A stretch of 64,000 nt of DNA from Pseudonocardia sp. (GTDB lineage: Bacteria > Actinomycetota > Actinomycetes > Mycobacteriales > Pseudonocardiaceae), in the NCBI RefSeq assembly GCF_025465255.1, contig NZ_JAODNI010000108.1:43072-107071 (forward strand), read 5' to 3'. Every line of letters begins with the position of its first letter. Position 1 is the stretch's first letter. Shown piece after piece: positions 16,531-24,717 of the stretch. A program made the translations under genes and the position numbers. The notes under the pieces were generated by a model, which was given only the letters and a program-made list of their open reading frames with translations, did no database searches and had not been told where the DNA came from.

Positions 16531-17874
16531 TCAGTCGACGGGGCGCCACGGGCGCGGGGGCAGGACCGGGAGCCCGCTCGGCGAGCACTGGCCGCCCCGC
16601 TCCCCCGCCACCCGGAAGACCAGCCAGCCGAGGAGCGCCGCCAGGATCGAGCCGGCGAGGATGCCGATCTTCGCCTCGCTCTGCAGCAGCGGGTCCTTCA
16701 GGGCGAGCTCGGTGACGAACAGCGCCACGGTGAAGCCGATCCCGGCGAGCGTCGCACCACCCGCGAGCTGGCCCCAGCGCAGCGTGTCCGGCAACCGGCC
16801 GATCCGGGCCCGTAGCGCGATCCAGGTTCCGAGCGTCACGCCGATCGGCTTGCCGACCACGAGGCCGACGACGATCCCCCACGTGATCGGCGAGCCGAGC
16901 GCCGCCGTCAGCGTCGTCCGGTCGAGCACCACGCCGGCATTGGCCAGCACGAACATCGGGACGATCACATAGCTGCTCCACGGCTGGATCCTCAGCTGCA
17001 GCCGCTCGTTCGGCGAGACCGCCTCGGTCACGGCCGCCTGCGCCGCCAGGGCGCGCGTGGGCGTCGGGTCGACCAGGAAGCTCTTGCCCACCAACAGCGC
17101 GCGGCGCATGTCCTGCCGGCGCGGCGCGTAGGCGTTGACCAGCAGGCCGAGCGCGACGCCGACGACGCTCGGATGCACCCCGGACGCCAGGACCGCCAGC
17201 CACATCACGATGCCGATGGCCGCGTAGAACGGCGTCCGCCAGAACCGCACGAAGCGCAGACCGAGCAGCGCGGCGAACAGCACCAGCGCTCCCATGAGCG
17301 CGGCCACGTTCACCCGCTCGGTGTAGAAGAACGCGATCGCGAGGACGGCACCGATGTCGTCGACGATCGCCAGGGCCAGCAGGAACACCCGCAGCTGGTC
17401 CGGGCACCGCGGCCCGACGAGGGCGAGCACGCCGAGCAGGACGGCGGTGTCCGTGGAGATCGCGATGCCCCACGCGTTCTGGCCCTCGCCGCCGTAGTTG
17501 AACAGCAGGAAGAGCAGCGCGGGCACGCACAGGCCGCCGACCGCCGCCATCGCCGGGGTCGCGACGGCGCGGAAGCCCCGCAGCTCGCCGAGCGTCATCT
17601 CCCGGGAGATCTCCAGGCCGACGCTGAAGAAGAACAGCACCATCAGCCCGTCGTTGACCCAGTGCCGCAGGTCGAGCGCGAGCTCGGCGCCACCCAGGAC
17701 CATCGCGAGCCGAGTGTGCCAGAACTCCTCGTAGGACGGACCGAGGTTCGCCCACACCAGCGCGAGCGCGGCCGCGCTGATGAGGAGCACCGCCGACCCG
17801 GATTCGGTGCGCAGGAACTGCCGCGCGGCACGGGACAGCTCCCCGCGCTCCGTTAATGTCGTCACCACGGCCAC
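16531..17874 (-). CDS. nhaA: Na+/H+ antiporter NhaA
   Basis: A membrane antiporter of about 447 residues with roughly twelve hydrophobic segments. NhaA landmarks are FFFSVGLEISREMTLGELRG near residues 80-100, AWGIAISTDTAVLLGVLALVG near 140-160, the ion-binding aspartate pair in LLALAIVDDIGAVLAIAFFY near 165-185, and KPIGVTLGTWIALR near 340. It exports sodium in exchange for protons. I chose the GTG at 17874 because GGCAGGA lies before it; GTG 17865 is also possible. In some actinobacteria NhaA carries a C-terminal thioredoxin-fold domain; here a DsbA-like protein is encoded divergently instead. Confidence 0.92.
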   Translation of the reverse strand: MAVVTTLTERGELSRAARQFLRTESGSAVLLISAAALALVWANLGPSYEEFWHTRLAMVLGGAELALDLRHWVNDGLMVLFFFSVGLEISREMTLGELRGFRAVATPAMAAVGGLCVPALLFLLFNYGGEGQNAWGIAISTDTAVLLGVLALVGPRCPDQLRVFLLALAIVDDIGAVLAIAFFYTERVNVAALMGALVLFAALLGLRFVRFWRTPFYAAIGIVMWLAVLASGVHPSVVGVALGLLVNAYAPRRQDMRRALLVGKSFLVDPTPTRALAAQAAVTEAVSPNERLQLRIQPWSSYVIVPMFVLANAGVVLDRTTLTAALGSPITWGIVVGLVVGKPIGVTLGTWIALRARIGRLPDTLRWGQLAGGATLAGIGFTVALFVTELALKDPLLQSEAKIGILAGSILAALLGWLVFRVAGERGGQCSPSGLPVLPPRPWRPVD

Positions 17875-17941
17875 CGCGACATCCTGCCCCACCGCCGCCG
17901 GTCGCCGGGCCCGCCGACCCGACGAGTGCGAGGAGCTCACG

Positions 17942-18463
17942 ATCAGCAGCCAGCTGGACCCGCAGATCGGGCCCTACGACCACCTGCAGGGCGAGGCGGG
18001 GGCCGAGCTCTCGCTCGTCGAGTACGGGGACTTCGAGTGCCCCTACTGCCGCGAGGCCGCACCCGTGATCGAGAAGGTGCGCGAGGAGCTGGGCGACCGG
18101 CTGATGTTCGCCTTCAGGCACTTCCCGCTGTTCGAGCTGCACCCGCACTCCCTCGCGGCGGCGTGCGCGGCCGAGGCGGCGTCGGTCTACGGGCGCTTCT
18201 GGCCGATGCACGCCCGCCTCTACGCCCCGGGCCCGCCCCGGCTGACCCAGCGGGACCTGCGCGAGCATGCCGAGGCGATCGGGTTGGACGACCCGGACAA
18301 GGCGATCTGGCCCGCCAGCCAGAACTTCGAGGACCGGGTGGAGGCGGACTTCAACTCGGGCGTGCGCAGCGGCGTGCGCGGGACGCCCACCCTGTTCGTC
18401 AACGGCGAGCAGTACCGCGGTGCCGTCTCGGTCGACGCCCTGCTGGACGCGCTCACCTCCTGA
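17942..18463 (+). CDS. DsbA/thioredoxin-fold protein with a CPYC active site; start codon unclear
   Basis: Thioredoxin-fold protein of about 170 residues with EYGDFECPYCREAAPVIEKV (active-site CPYC) near residue 30, a helical insertion, and the cis-proline loop RGTPTLFVNG near 145. It has no signal peptide in this frame, so it probably acts in the cytoplasm. The start is odd: GAGGAG at 17930-17935 is followed six bases later by ATC at 17942, and no ATG, GTG or TTG lies in frame between that point and a GTG about 140 bases upstream, inside the divergent nhaA gene. The sequence resembles the thioredoxin domain fused to NhaA in other actinobacteria. Confidence 0.75.
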   Translation: MSSQLDPQIGPYDHLQGEAGAELSLVEYGDFECPYCREAAPVIEKVREELGDRLMFAFRHFPLFELHPHSLAAACAAEAASVYGRFWPMHARLYAPGPPRLTQRDLREHAEAIGLDDPDKAIWPASQNFEDRVEADFNSGVRSGVRGTPTLFVNGEQYRGAVSVDALLDALTS

Positions 18464-18484
18464 ACCCGGACTGGCGGTCCCCCG

Positions 18485-19861
18485 GTGAAGAATGGGTCCG
18501 TGCGGTGGGTGTTGCATCTCGACATGGACGCGTTCTACGCGTCGGTCGAGCAGCTGACCCGCCCGACGCTCGCGGAGCGGCCCGTGCTCGTCGGGGGCAC
18601 CGGCGGGCGCGGCGTCGTCGCCGGGGCGAGCTACCAGGCGCGGGTGTTCGGGGTGCGCTCGGCTATGCCGATGGGCCAGGCCCGGCGGCGCTGCCCGCAC
18701 GCCACCGTCCTCCCGCCCCGGTTCGACCTTTACAAGACGATCTCCGGAGAGGTCATGGACGTCCTCGGCGAGGCCGCGCCGGTGCTCGAGCCGGTGTCCC
18801 TGGACGAGGCGTTCCTGGAGCCTCCCGCGCTGGTCGGGGCCTCGCCGGCGGACGTGCGGGAGTTCGGCACGGCGCTGCGGGCGGCGGTGCGGGAGCGGAC
18901 CGGGCTGCCCGCCTCCGTCGGGGCGGGCTCGGGCAAGCAGGTCGCGAAGATCGCGTCCGAGCTCGCGAAGCCGGACGGGCTGCGGGTCGTCGCGGCCGAG
19001 GAGGAACGCGCGGTGCTCGACCCACTGCCGGTGCGGTCGCTCTGGGGCATCGGGCCGGTGGCCGAGGCGTCGCTGCGCAAGGTCGGTGTCGAGACGATCG
19101 GCGGCCTCGCGGCGATGGACCTGCGCGAGGTCACGGGCGTGCTCGGCACCGCGATGGGCACCGAGCTGCACCGGCTCGCCCGCGGGATCGACGAGCGGCC
19201 GGTCGCGCCGCGTGGCGCCGCCAAGCAGATCAGCGCGGAGACCACCTTCGAGCACGACCTGACGGCGATGAGCGACGTCCTGCACCACGTCGCCCGGATG
19301 ACGGCGGCGGCGCACCGCAGGCTGGTCGTCGACGGGCGGGCGGCGCGCACGGTCACGGTGAAGGCCCGCAACGCGGACTTCACCACCGCCAGCCGTTCGG
19401 AGACCACGGCCTACGCCAGCACGGACCTGGGCGCGCTCACCGCCGTGGCGCAGCGGCTGGCCCAGGCCGCGGTGCCCCAGGGCGGTGTCCGGCTGGTCGG
19501 GGTGTCGCTGTCCGGGCTGGGCGACACTCCCCCGCCGACGCTGTTCGAGGCGTTCCCGGCGTTCGAGAGCCCGCCCGCGAACGACCCGGAAGAGGTCGGG
19601 GACGTGCCGGTGACGGTCGAGGAGCCCGAGGTGGCGCCCGGTGGGCGGCACGCCCCGCCGGATCCGGATGCCCCCTGGCGGGCGGGCGACGACGTGGCGC
19701 ACGCCGAGCACGGGCACGGCTGGGTGCAGGGCGCCGGGCACGGCCGGGTCACCGTCCGGTTCGAGACGCGGGCCACGGGGCCGGGGCCGGCCCGGACGTT
19801 CGCGTCGGACGATCCCGCCCTGAGCAGGGCGGACCCGCACGCGAGCTGGCGGACGGACTGA
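18485..19861 (+). CDS. dinB: DNA polymerase IV (DinB family)
   Basis: A 458-residue Y-family translesion polymerase. Catalytic motifs are WVLHLDMDAFYASVEQ near residues 8-23 and PVSLDEAFLE near 103-112, with the template-contacting segment GASYQARVFGVRSAMPMGQA near 47-66; helix-hairpin-helix sequence WGIGPVAEASLRKVGVETIGGLA is near 187-210 and the little-finger domain follows. The last 75 residues (after GDTPPP) are the extra domain seen in mycobacterial-type DinB proteins. GTG 18485 gives the longest form; GTG 18500 is nearer the conserved start. No beta-clamp motif is obvious to me. Confidence 0.9.
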   Translation: MKNGSVRWVLHLDMDAFYASVEQLTRPTLAERPVLVGGTGGRGVVAGASYQARVFGVRSAMPMGQARRRCPHATVLPPRFDLYKTISGEVMDVLGEAAPVLEPVSLDEAFLEPPALVGASPADVREFGTALRAAVRERTGLPASVGAGSGKQVAKIASELAKPDGLRVVAAEEERAVLDPLPVRSLWGIGPVAEASLRKVGVETIGGLAAMDLREVTGVLGTAMGTELHRLARGIDERPVAPRGAAKQISAETTFEHDLTAMSDVLHHVARMTAAAHRRLVVDGRAARTVTVKARNADFTTASRSETTAYASTDLGALTAVAQRLAQAAVPQGGVRLVGVSLSGLGDTPPPTLFEAFPAFESPPANDPEEVGDVPVTVEEPEVAPGGRHAPPDPDAPWRAGDDVAHAEHGHGWVQGAGHGRVTVRFETRATGPGPARTFASDDPALSRADPHASWRTD

Positions 19862-19913
19862 GGTCCGCGGCCCGATCAGCCGCAGACCGCGGCAGCGCCC
19901 GGACCGGCGAGGC

Positions 19914-20426
19914 TCAGGCGGAGAGGCGCCCGTCGAGCCGTTCCCCCGCCGGCACCGCCTCGATGCTCCGCGGAACGGGCAGCGTGATCGCCGGCGTGGG
20001 CCCGGTGATCTCCGCGGCCACGGCGGCGAGCCGCGCGCCGTCGCACCAGGGTGCCCCCACCCGCAGCGTCTCGAGCGCGAGCGGCAGGCCCGAGGCCAGC
20101 GCGATCACGCCACAGCGTTCGAGCAGCTCGGCCCGCGTCCGGTCCCCGGCGCACCAGGCGGTGGCCAGGGTCCGCGCGAGCCGGACGAAGCCCTGCAGGT
20201 CCGCGGTCACGCCGGGGACGGACGAGGGCAGCAGGGAGGGCTCGCGCAGCGAGACCCGCCCGTCGCGACCGATCACGACCGCCGCGGGGCCGACGGCGCC
20301 GTGCACCGTGCCGTCGTCGTGCCGGGCCAGCAGGCCCCGGCCCACGGACCGCAGCACGACCGCGGCCTCCCCCGCACCGAGCACCGGCCCCCGGGCCAGC
20401 AGGCGCTCGAGCACCACACCGTTCAT
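19914..20426 (-). CDS. Small kinase-fold remnant protein
   Basis: A 170-residue protein whose first 70 residues look like the middle of a bacterial serine/threonine kinase: LLARGPVLGAGEAAVVLRSVGRGLLARHDDGTVHGAVGPA corresponds to the helix before the catalytic loop, with HGAVGPAAVVI in place of HRDxKPxNV. The catalytic aspartate and the DFG are replaced, so it cannot phosphorylate. The remaining 100 residues are helical (TADLQGFVRLARTLATAW). It begins at the ATG at 20426. It may be a pseudokinase-derived regulator; the assignment rests on pattern only. Confidence 0.5.
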   Translation of the reverse strand: MNGVVLERLLARGPVLGAGEAAVVLRSVGRGLLARHDDGTVHGAVGPAAVVIGRDGRVSLREPSLLPSSVPGVTADLQGFVRLARTLATAWCAGDRTRAELLERCGVIALASGLPLALETLRVGAPWCDGARLAAVAAEITGPTPAITLPVPRSIEAVPAGERLDGRLSA

Positions 20427-20496
20427 GATCGATCTCCCTCGCCGTCGAGAGGTTCTCGAACGTCCGAGGTGAAATGTTACCGGGCGGTATGGGAGG

Positions 20497-22227
20497 TCAT
20501 GCGTCCTTGTCCGCAACGCCCGCCGCGTCGAAGGTCGCGACGTCCGCCAGCGCCCGCGCCGCGCCCTGCACGACGGGCAGCGCGAGCAGGGCTCCCGTGC
20601 CCTCGCCCAGGCGCATTCCGAGGTCGAGCAGCGGGGTGAGGCCGAGGTGCGCGGTGGCGAGCCGGTGCCCGGGCTCGGCAGACCTGTGGCCGGCGACGCA
20701 GTAGCCGGTCGAGTGCGGCGCGAGGACCGAGGCGACCAGCGCCGCGGCGCCGGCGTTGACACCGTCGAGGATCACCGGGACCCGCAGCGCCGCGCCGCCC
20801 AGGATCAGCCCGGCGAGGCCCGCGTGCTCGAGCCCGCCGAACGCCGAGAGCAGCCCTATCCCGTCGGTGGGGTCCGGGCCGTGCCGCTCCAGGGCCCGGC
20901 GCACGACGTCGGTCTTGCGGGTGAGCGTCTCGTCGTCGATCCCGGTGCCGCGGCCGGTCGCCTCGGCGGGGTCGGCGCCGGTGACCGTGCAGATCAGCGC
21001 GGCCGCGGCCGTGGTGTTCGCGATGCCCATGTCCCCGGTGACGAGGCAGCGGTTGCCCGCGGCGACGAGGTCCCGGGCGGTCTCGATCCCGGCCTCGACG
21101 GCGTGCCTGGCCTGCTCGCGGGTCAGCGCCGGGCCCGCCGTCATGTCCGCGGTGCCCCGGGCGACCTTGCGCGGCAGCAGCCCGGGCACGGGGTCCAGGT
21201 CCGCGGCCACCCCGACGTCGACGACGCAGACCTCGGCCCCGAGCTGCCGAGCGAACGCGTTCACGACGGCCCCGCCGGCCAGGAAGTTCGCCACCATCTG
21301 CCCGGTGACCTCCTGCGGCCACGGCGTGACGCCCTGCGCGTGGACGCCGTGGTCCCCGGCGAACACGGCGACGGCCGCGGGCTCCGGAACGGGCGGCGGA
21401 CAGCTGCCCGCGATCCCCGCGAGGTCGACGGCCAGGTCCTCGACCCTGCCGAGCGAGCCGCGCGGCTTGGTCATCCGGTCCAGCCGGTCCCGGGCCGCCG
21501 CGCGCGCCTCGGCGTCCGGCGGGCGGATCGCGGCGACCGTCTCCTCGAGCAGGTCCACCGGCTCCTCGCCGGGCAGCGCACGGTGCCCGAAGCGCTCCGA
21601 GTGCACCGCCCAGGCCAGCGGGCGGCGCCGCGCCCAGCCGGCCGTCGCCAGCTCGGGCTCGTCCGGGAACCCGCGGACGTGCCCGAGGCACAGGTACGCG
21701 ATGACGTCGAGGTGCGCCGGGATGCCGAGCAGCGCGCGCAGCTCGCCGAGCCCGGCGTCGTCGAAGAAGCTCACCCAGCCGACCCCGAGGCCCTCGGCCC
21801 GCGCGGCGAGCCACAGGTTCTGCACGGCGAGCGCCGCGGAGTACGGGCCCATCGTCGGTTGGGTGAAGCGGCCGAGGGTGTGCCGGCCGCCGCGCGTCGG
21901 GTCGCAGGTGACGACGACGTTGACCGGGGTGTCAAGGATCGCCTCGATCTTCACCGTGCGGAACGCCTCCGCGCGGGCCCGGGGCAGCGACGCGGCGTAG
22001 GCGTCGCGCTGGGCGGCGACGAGGGCGTGCACCCGCTCGCGGACGCCGCGGTCCCGGACGAGCAGGAAGTCCCAGGGCTGGGAGAAGCCGACGCTCGGCG
22101 CGGCGTGCGCGGCCTGCAGCACGCGGTGCAGGGCGGCGTCGTCCACCGGCTCGTCTGGGAGGAAACCGGTCCGGACGTCGCGGCGGCCGTTGACGACGTC
22201 GTAGAAGTTCGGCACGTCGGCGGTCAC
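20497..22227 (-). CDS. cobT: Fused BluB-CobT: 5,6-dimethylbenzimidazole synthase and its phosphoribosyltransferase
   Basis: One 576-residue protein carries two consecutive steps of lower-ligand synthesis. Residues 1-210 are BluB, the flavin-destroying enzyme that makes dimethylbenzimidazole: FSQPWDFLLVRD near 48-59, GPYSAALAVQNLWLAARAEGLGVGWVSFF near 126-154, and AYLCLGHVRGFPDEPEL. Residues 230-570 are CobT: TKPRGSLGRVEDLAVDLAGI near 254-273, AGDHGVHAQGVTPWPQEVT near 289-307, GDMGIANTTAAAAL near 393-406 and the catalytic-region EHAGLAGLILG. A cobalamin riboswitch lies upstream of the short methyltransferase gene that precedes it (overlap at 22224-22227), so the pair is probably repressed by B12. 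Confidence 0.92.
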   Translation of the reverse strand: MTADVPNFYDVVNGRRDVRTGFLPDEPVDDAALHRVLQAAHAAPSVGFSQPWDFLLVRDRGVRERVHALVAAQRDAYAASLPRARAEAFRTVKIEAILDTPVNVVVTCDPTRGGRHTLGRFTQPTMGPYSAALAVQNLWLAARAEGLGVGWVSFFDDAGLGELRALLGIPAHLDVIAYLCLGHVRGFPDEPELATAGWARRRPLAWAVHSERFGHRALPGEEPVDLLEETVAAIRPPDAEARAAARDRLDRMTKPRGSLGRVEDLAVDLAGIAGSCPPPVPEPAAVAVFAGDHGVHAQGVTPWPQEVTGQMVANFLAGGAVVNAFARQLGAEVCVVDVGVAADLDPVPGLLPRKVARGTADMTAGPALTREQARHAVEAGIETARDLVAAGNRCLVTGDMGIANTTAAAALICTVTGADPAEATGRGTGIDDETLTRKTDVVRRALERHGPDPTDGIGLLSAFGGLEHAGLAGLILGGAALRVPVILDGVNAGAAALVASVLAPHSTGYCVAGHRSAEPGHRLATAHLGLTPLLDLGMRLGEGTGALLALPVVQGAARALADVATFDAAGVADKDA

Positions 22228-22619
22228 CAGGGCAGCGGGCTCAGGCGCGGGGGCACGATGGACACCCCGGGCACGGTACGGACCGCGAGCCCGGGCACCG
22301 CGACCCGCAGGCCGTCGGCGACCGCGGTGAACGCCGGATGGTCCGCCGGGTCACCGGGGACGGCGAGCACGGCCGTCGAGCCGGGGTTCAGGCGGAACCA
22401 GTCCTCGATCACCGGCACCGCCCCGGCGAGGTCCGTGATGCGCTCGACCCGCCAGGCCTCGGTGTAGAAGAACAGCGTCGACTCCGCCGGCACCCCCGGG
22501 ACGAACACGACGTCCGCCGCGGCCAGCACGTCCGCGGCCTCCGGGGCGAGCGACTCGGGCTCCCCGGGTCCGACGCCCAACACCACCAACACAGCATTCA
22601 CAGGACCGTCGCCGGTCAT
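22224..22619 (-). CDS. Truncated tetrapyrrole-methylase-like protein under a cobalamin riboswitch
   Basis: Only 131 residues, about half a tetrapyrrole methylase. The N-terminus VLGVGPGEPESLAPEAADVLAAADVVF (residues 11-37) is the SAM-enzyme opening motif and AVLAVPGDPADHPAF near 85-99 replaces the usual GDPxxY loop, but the protein ends just after TVPGVS, where the second half of the fold should begin. The end is a normal stop that overlaps the BluB-CobT start, so it is not obviously a recent frameshift. It sits directly below a riboswitch. It may be a remnant of a CobI/CobJ-type gene or a regulator; catalytic activity is doubtful. Confidence 0.6.
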   Translation of the reverse strand: MTGDGPVNAVLVVLGVGPGEPESLAPEAADVLAAADVVFVPGVPAESTLFFYTEAWRVERITDLAGAVPVIEDWFRLNPGSTAVLAVPGDPADHPAFTAVADGLRVAVPGLAVRTVPGVSIVPPRLSPLPW

Positions 22620-22659
22620 CCTGGCCTCCTCGAGGGTCCGCGCCCTCCTCCGTCGACAC

Positions 22660-22835
22660 CGTGCGACGGCCGGAGTGTCCTGGCTCCCGGATCGGCGTCT
22701 CGTCCCCGGCCTTCCCGCCGGAGATCGGCAGTGGCCTCGCAGGTGGGGACGCACTCCCCGGTGACAGTGGCGGGACCGCCCCGGAGTCGCACCGGGTTCC
22801 TCCCTGCCGTCGCGCGTCGACATCACCACGCCGAC
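22660..22835 (-). ncRNA. Cobalamin riboswitch 1 (before the half methylase and bluB-cobT)
   Basis: Read on the minus strand, the segment contains the standard cobalamin-riboswitch order: GGAACCCGGTGCGACTCCGG, then GGCGGTCCCGCCACTGT near 22765-22780, then GGGAAGGCCGGGG and finally GAGCCAGGACAC near 22672-22685. It covers most of the 233-base gap between cobA and the methylase gene. Binding of adenosylcobalamin should reduce expression of the two genes below. Confidence 0.88.
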
Positions 22836-22852
22836 GGGCCGGGGTCAAGCCG

Positions 22853-24064
22853 TCAGGCCCCCGCGGTGAGCCCCGCCACCGGCCCGATGACCACGATCGC
22901 GGGCGGGCTGATCTCATGCTCCGCGACCTGCTGCGCCACCGTGGCCAGCGTCGCCCGGACCGTCCGCTGGATGCGCGTGGTGCCGTCCTGGATCACCGCG
23001 ACCGGGGTGTCCGCGGGGCGCCCGTGCTCTACCAGCGAGGCCGCGAAGAGCCCGATCCGCTCGACGGCCATCATCAGCACCACCGTGCCCTTCATCCGGC
23101 CGAGCGCGGGCCAGTCCACGAGGCTGCGCGGGTCGCCCGGGGCGACGTGCCCGGACACCACGACGATCTCGTGCGCGACACCGCGGTGGCTGACCGGGAT
23201 CCCGGCGACGGCCGGCGCGGCGAACGCGCTGGTGATGCCGGGGACGACCGTGACGGGCACGCCCGCCTCGGTGCAGGCGATGACCTCCTCGAAGCCGCGG
23301 CCGTAGACGAACGGGTCCCCGCCCTTGAGCCGGACGACGAACCTCCCGGCCCTGGCGTGCTCGACCAGCAGCTCGTTGATCCGCTGCTGGGCCATCGCGC
23401 GGCCGTAGGGGATCTTGGAGGCGTCGATGACCTCGACGTGCGGGCCCAGCTCGTCGAGCAGGTCCCGCGGGCCGAGCCGGTCCGCGACGACGACGTCCGC
23501 GCGGGACAGCAGCCGACGGCCGCGGACGGTGATCAGCTCCGGATCGCCGGGGCCGCCGCCGACCAGCGCGACGCCGGGCAGCACCGGGTCCGCGGAGTCG
23601 TTCACGACCCCGGACTGCAGCGCCTCGACCAGCGCGGTCCGCACGACGGACGAGCGGCGGTGCCGGCCGCGGGCGAGGACGCCGACGGTCAGCCCGTCGA
23701 ACTCGCCGGTCGCCGGGGTGACGGCGGTGCCCTTCGACCCGTCGTCCGCGCGCACGCAGAAGATCCGGTTGCGCTCGGCCTCCGCGCCGACGGCCAGGTT
23801 CACCGTCGGGTCGTTCGTGCAGGCGACGACGTACCAGGCGCCGTCGAGGTCCCCGACCTCGTAGCGGCGCTCGGTCCAGGTGAGCTCCCGGGCGGACGCC
23901 ATGCCCTCGACCGCCGGGGTGACCTCGGGCGACACGACCTCGACGACGGCCCCGGCCGCGATCAGCCGGGTGACGCGGCGCTGCGCGACCTGCCCACCCC
24001 CGACCACGACGACGCGGCGTCCGGCCAGGTCGAGGCCGACGAGGTACTGGTCGTGCTCGCTCAC
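22853..24064 (-). CDS. cobA: Uroporphyrinogen-III C-methyltransferase fused to a siroheme-synthase N-domain (CysG-like)
   Basis: A 403-residue fusion. Residues 1-150 are the precorrin-2 dehydrogenase/ferrochelatase domain with GRRVVVVGGGQVAQRRVTRL near residues 15-34. Residues 165-400 are the SAM-dependent methyltransferase that makes precorrin-2: LVGGGPGDPELITVRG near 168-183, RLKGGDPFVYGRGFEE near 244-259, VVPGITSAFAAPAVAGIPV near 271-289. It feeds both siroheme and cobalamin. GTG 24064 is preceded by AAGGA at a good distance. The upstream leader has a second cobalamin riboswitch, so B12 probably limits entry into the pathway. Confidence 0.92.
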   Translation of the reverse strand: MSEHDQYLVGLDLAGRRVVVVGGGQVAQRRVTRLIAAGAVVEVVSPEVTPAVEGMASARELTWTERRYEVGDLDGAWYVVACTNDPTVNLAVGAEAERNRIFCVRADDGSKGTAVTPATGEFDGLTVGVLARGRHRRSSVVRTALVEALQSGVVNDSADPVLPGVALVGGGPGDPELITVRGRRLLSRADVVVADRLGPRDLLDELGPHVEVIDASKIPYGRAMAQQRINELLVEHARAGRFVVRLKGGDPFVYGRGFEEVIACTEAGVPVTVVPGITSAFAAPAVAGIPVSHRGVAHEIVVVSGHVAPGDPRSLVDWPALGRMKGTVVLMMAVERIGLFAASLVEHGRPADTPVAVIQDGTTRIQRTVRATLATVAQQVAEHEISPPAIVVIGPVAGLTAGA

Positions 24065-24084
24065 ATCAGGTCCTTCCCGGGTGT

Positions 24085-24225
24085 CCACGCCCGGTTCGCG
24101 GTGTCGGTGGCGTCGGCGCGGGGTCCGGCTCACGGCTCGTGGGCGAACCGGTCACGGTGGCGGGACCGCCCCGGAGTGCGCACCGGGGCTCCCTGGCGTC
24201 AACCGGACGATTCTATCGACGCAGG
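24085..24225 (-). ncRNA. Cobalamin riboswitch 2 (before cobA), with a shortened 3' half
   Basis: On the minus strand the core CCCGGTGCGCACTCCGGGG is followed by CGGTCCCGCCACCGTGACCG near 24145-24170, closely matching riboswitch 1. The later segment reads GAGCCGTGAGCCGGACC, a looser match to the usual AGCCAGGA box, and the arm between them is shorter. It ends about 20 bases before the start of cobA. Confidence 0.75.
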
Positions 24226-24318
24226 TCCGGTGGCCGGAACCCGAACGGCGGAGCGGAAGGAGTGAGCCCGCTGACGTGCCCCGCGCGCTCAGGATCACCG
24301 CCCCCGGGCCTGCGCTGA

Positions 24319-24717
24319 TCATCGCCCCGCGACCGCGACGGCGACCGTCACCCCGTCGCCCCTGGTCTTGGGCACCACCAGTACGGCCCCGGCACCGGCC
24401 GTGACCAGCGCGGCGGCCTCGGCGACGCTGGGGGTCCCGACCGCCTCCTCAACCCGTCCGCTCGGCGAGGGCACGACGCAGGCGGCGAGGAGCGGCGCGG
24501 GGTGCAGCCGCAGCACGGCCGGCGCGATCGCCTCCCGGATCCCCGGCTCGTCCTTGCCCTCGACGCTCGCGAACAGCGCGTCCCGCAGGTCCAGCCCGTA
24601 CTCGCCCGCGACCCGCTCCAGCACCGCCCGCACCGCCGCCGCGCTCACCCCCCGCCGCGCCCCGATCCCCACCACCTGTGCGCGGCGATTCGCGCTAGAA
24701 CCCGAATCGCCGCTCAC
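24319..24717 (-). CDS. cobE: CobE / CbiG C-terminal-domain protein
   Basis: A 132-residue CobE protein, an auxiliary factor of corrin-ring synthesis. The family core starts at VVGIGARRGVSAAAVRAVLERV near residue 15 and includes FASVEGKDEPGIREAI and the end GAVLVVPKTRGDGVTVAVA. The residues before VVGIG (SGDSGSSANRRAQ) are encoded by the palindromic element spanning 24678-24743 and are not a normal part of the family. GTG 24717 overlaps the cobB stop, so it is last in the cobQ-chelatase-cobO-cobB-cobE operon. Confidence 0.8.
   Translation of the reverse strand: MSGDSGSSANRRAQVVGIGARRGVSAAAVRAVLERVAGEYGLDLRDALFASVEGKDEPGIREAIAPAVLRLHPAPLLAACVVPSPSGRVEEAVGTPSVAEAAALVTAGAGAVLVVPKTRGDGVTVAVAVAGR

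Noticed and set aside
14996..19840. A continuous 1,614-codon minus-strand frame
   Set aside because: It lies opposite well-recognised genes (phosphopantetheinyl transferase, hydrolase, DsbA-like, DinB) and through nhaA in the wrong frame; long chance frames are expected in such GC-rich sequence.
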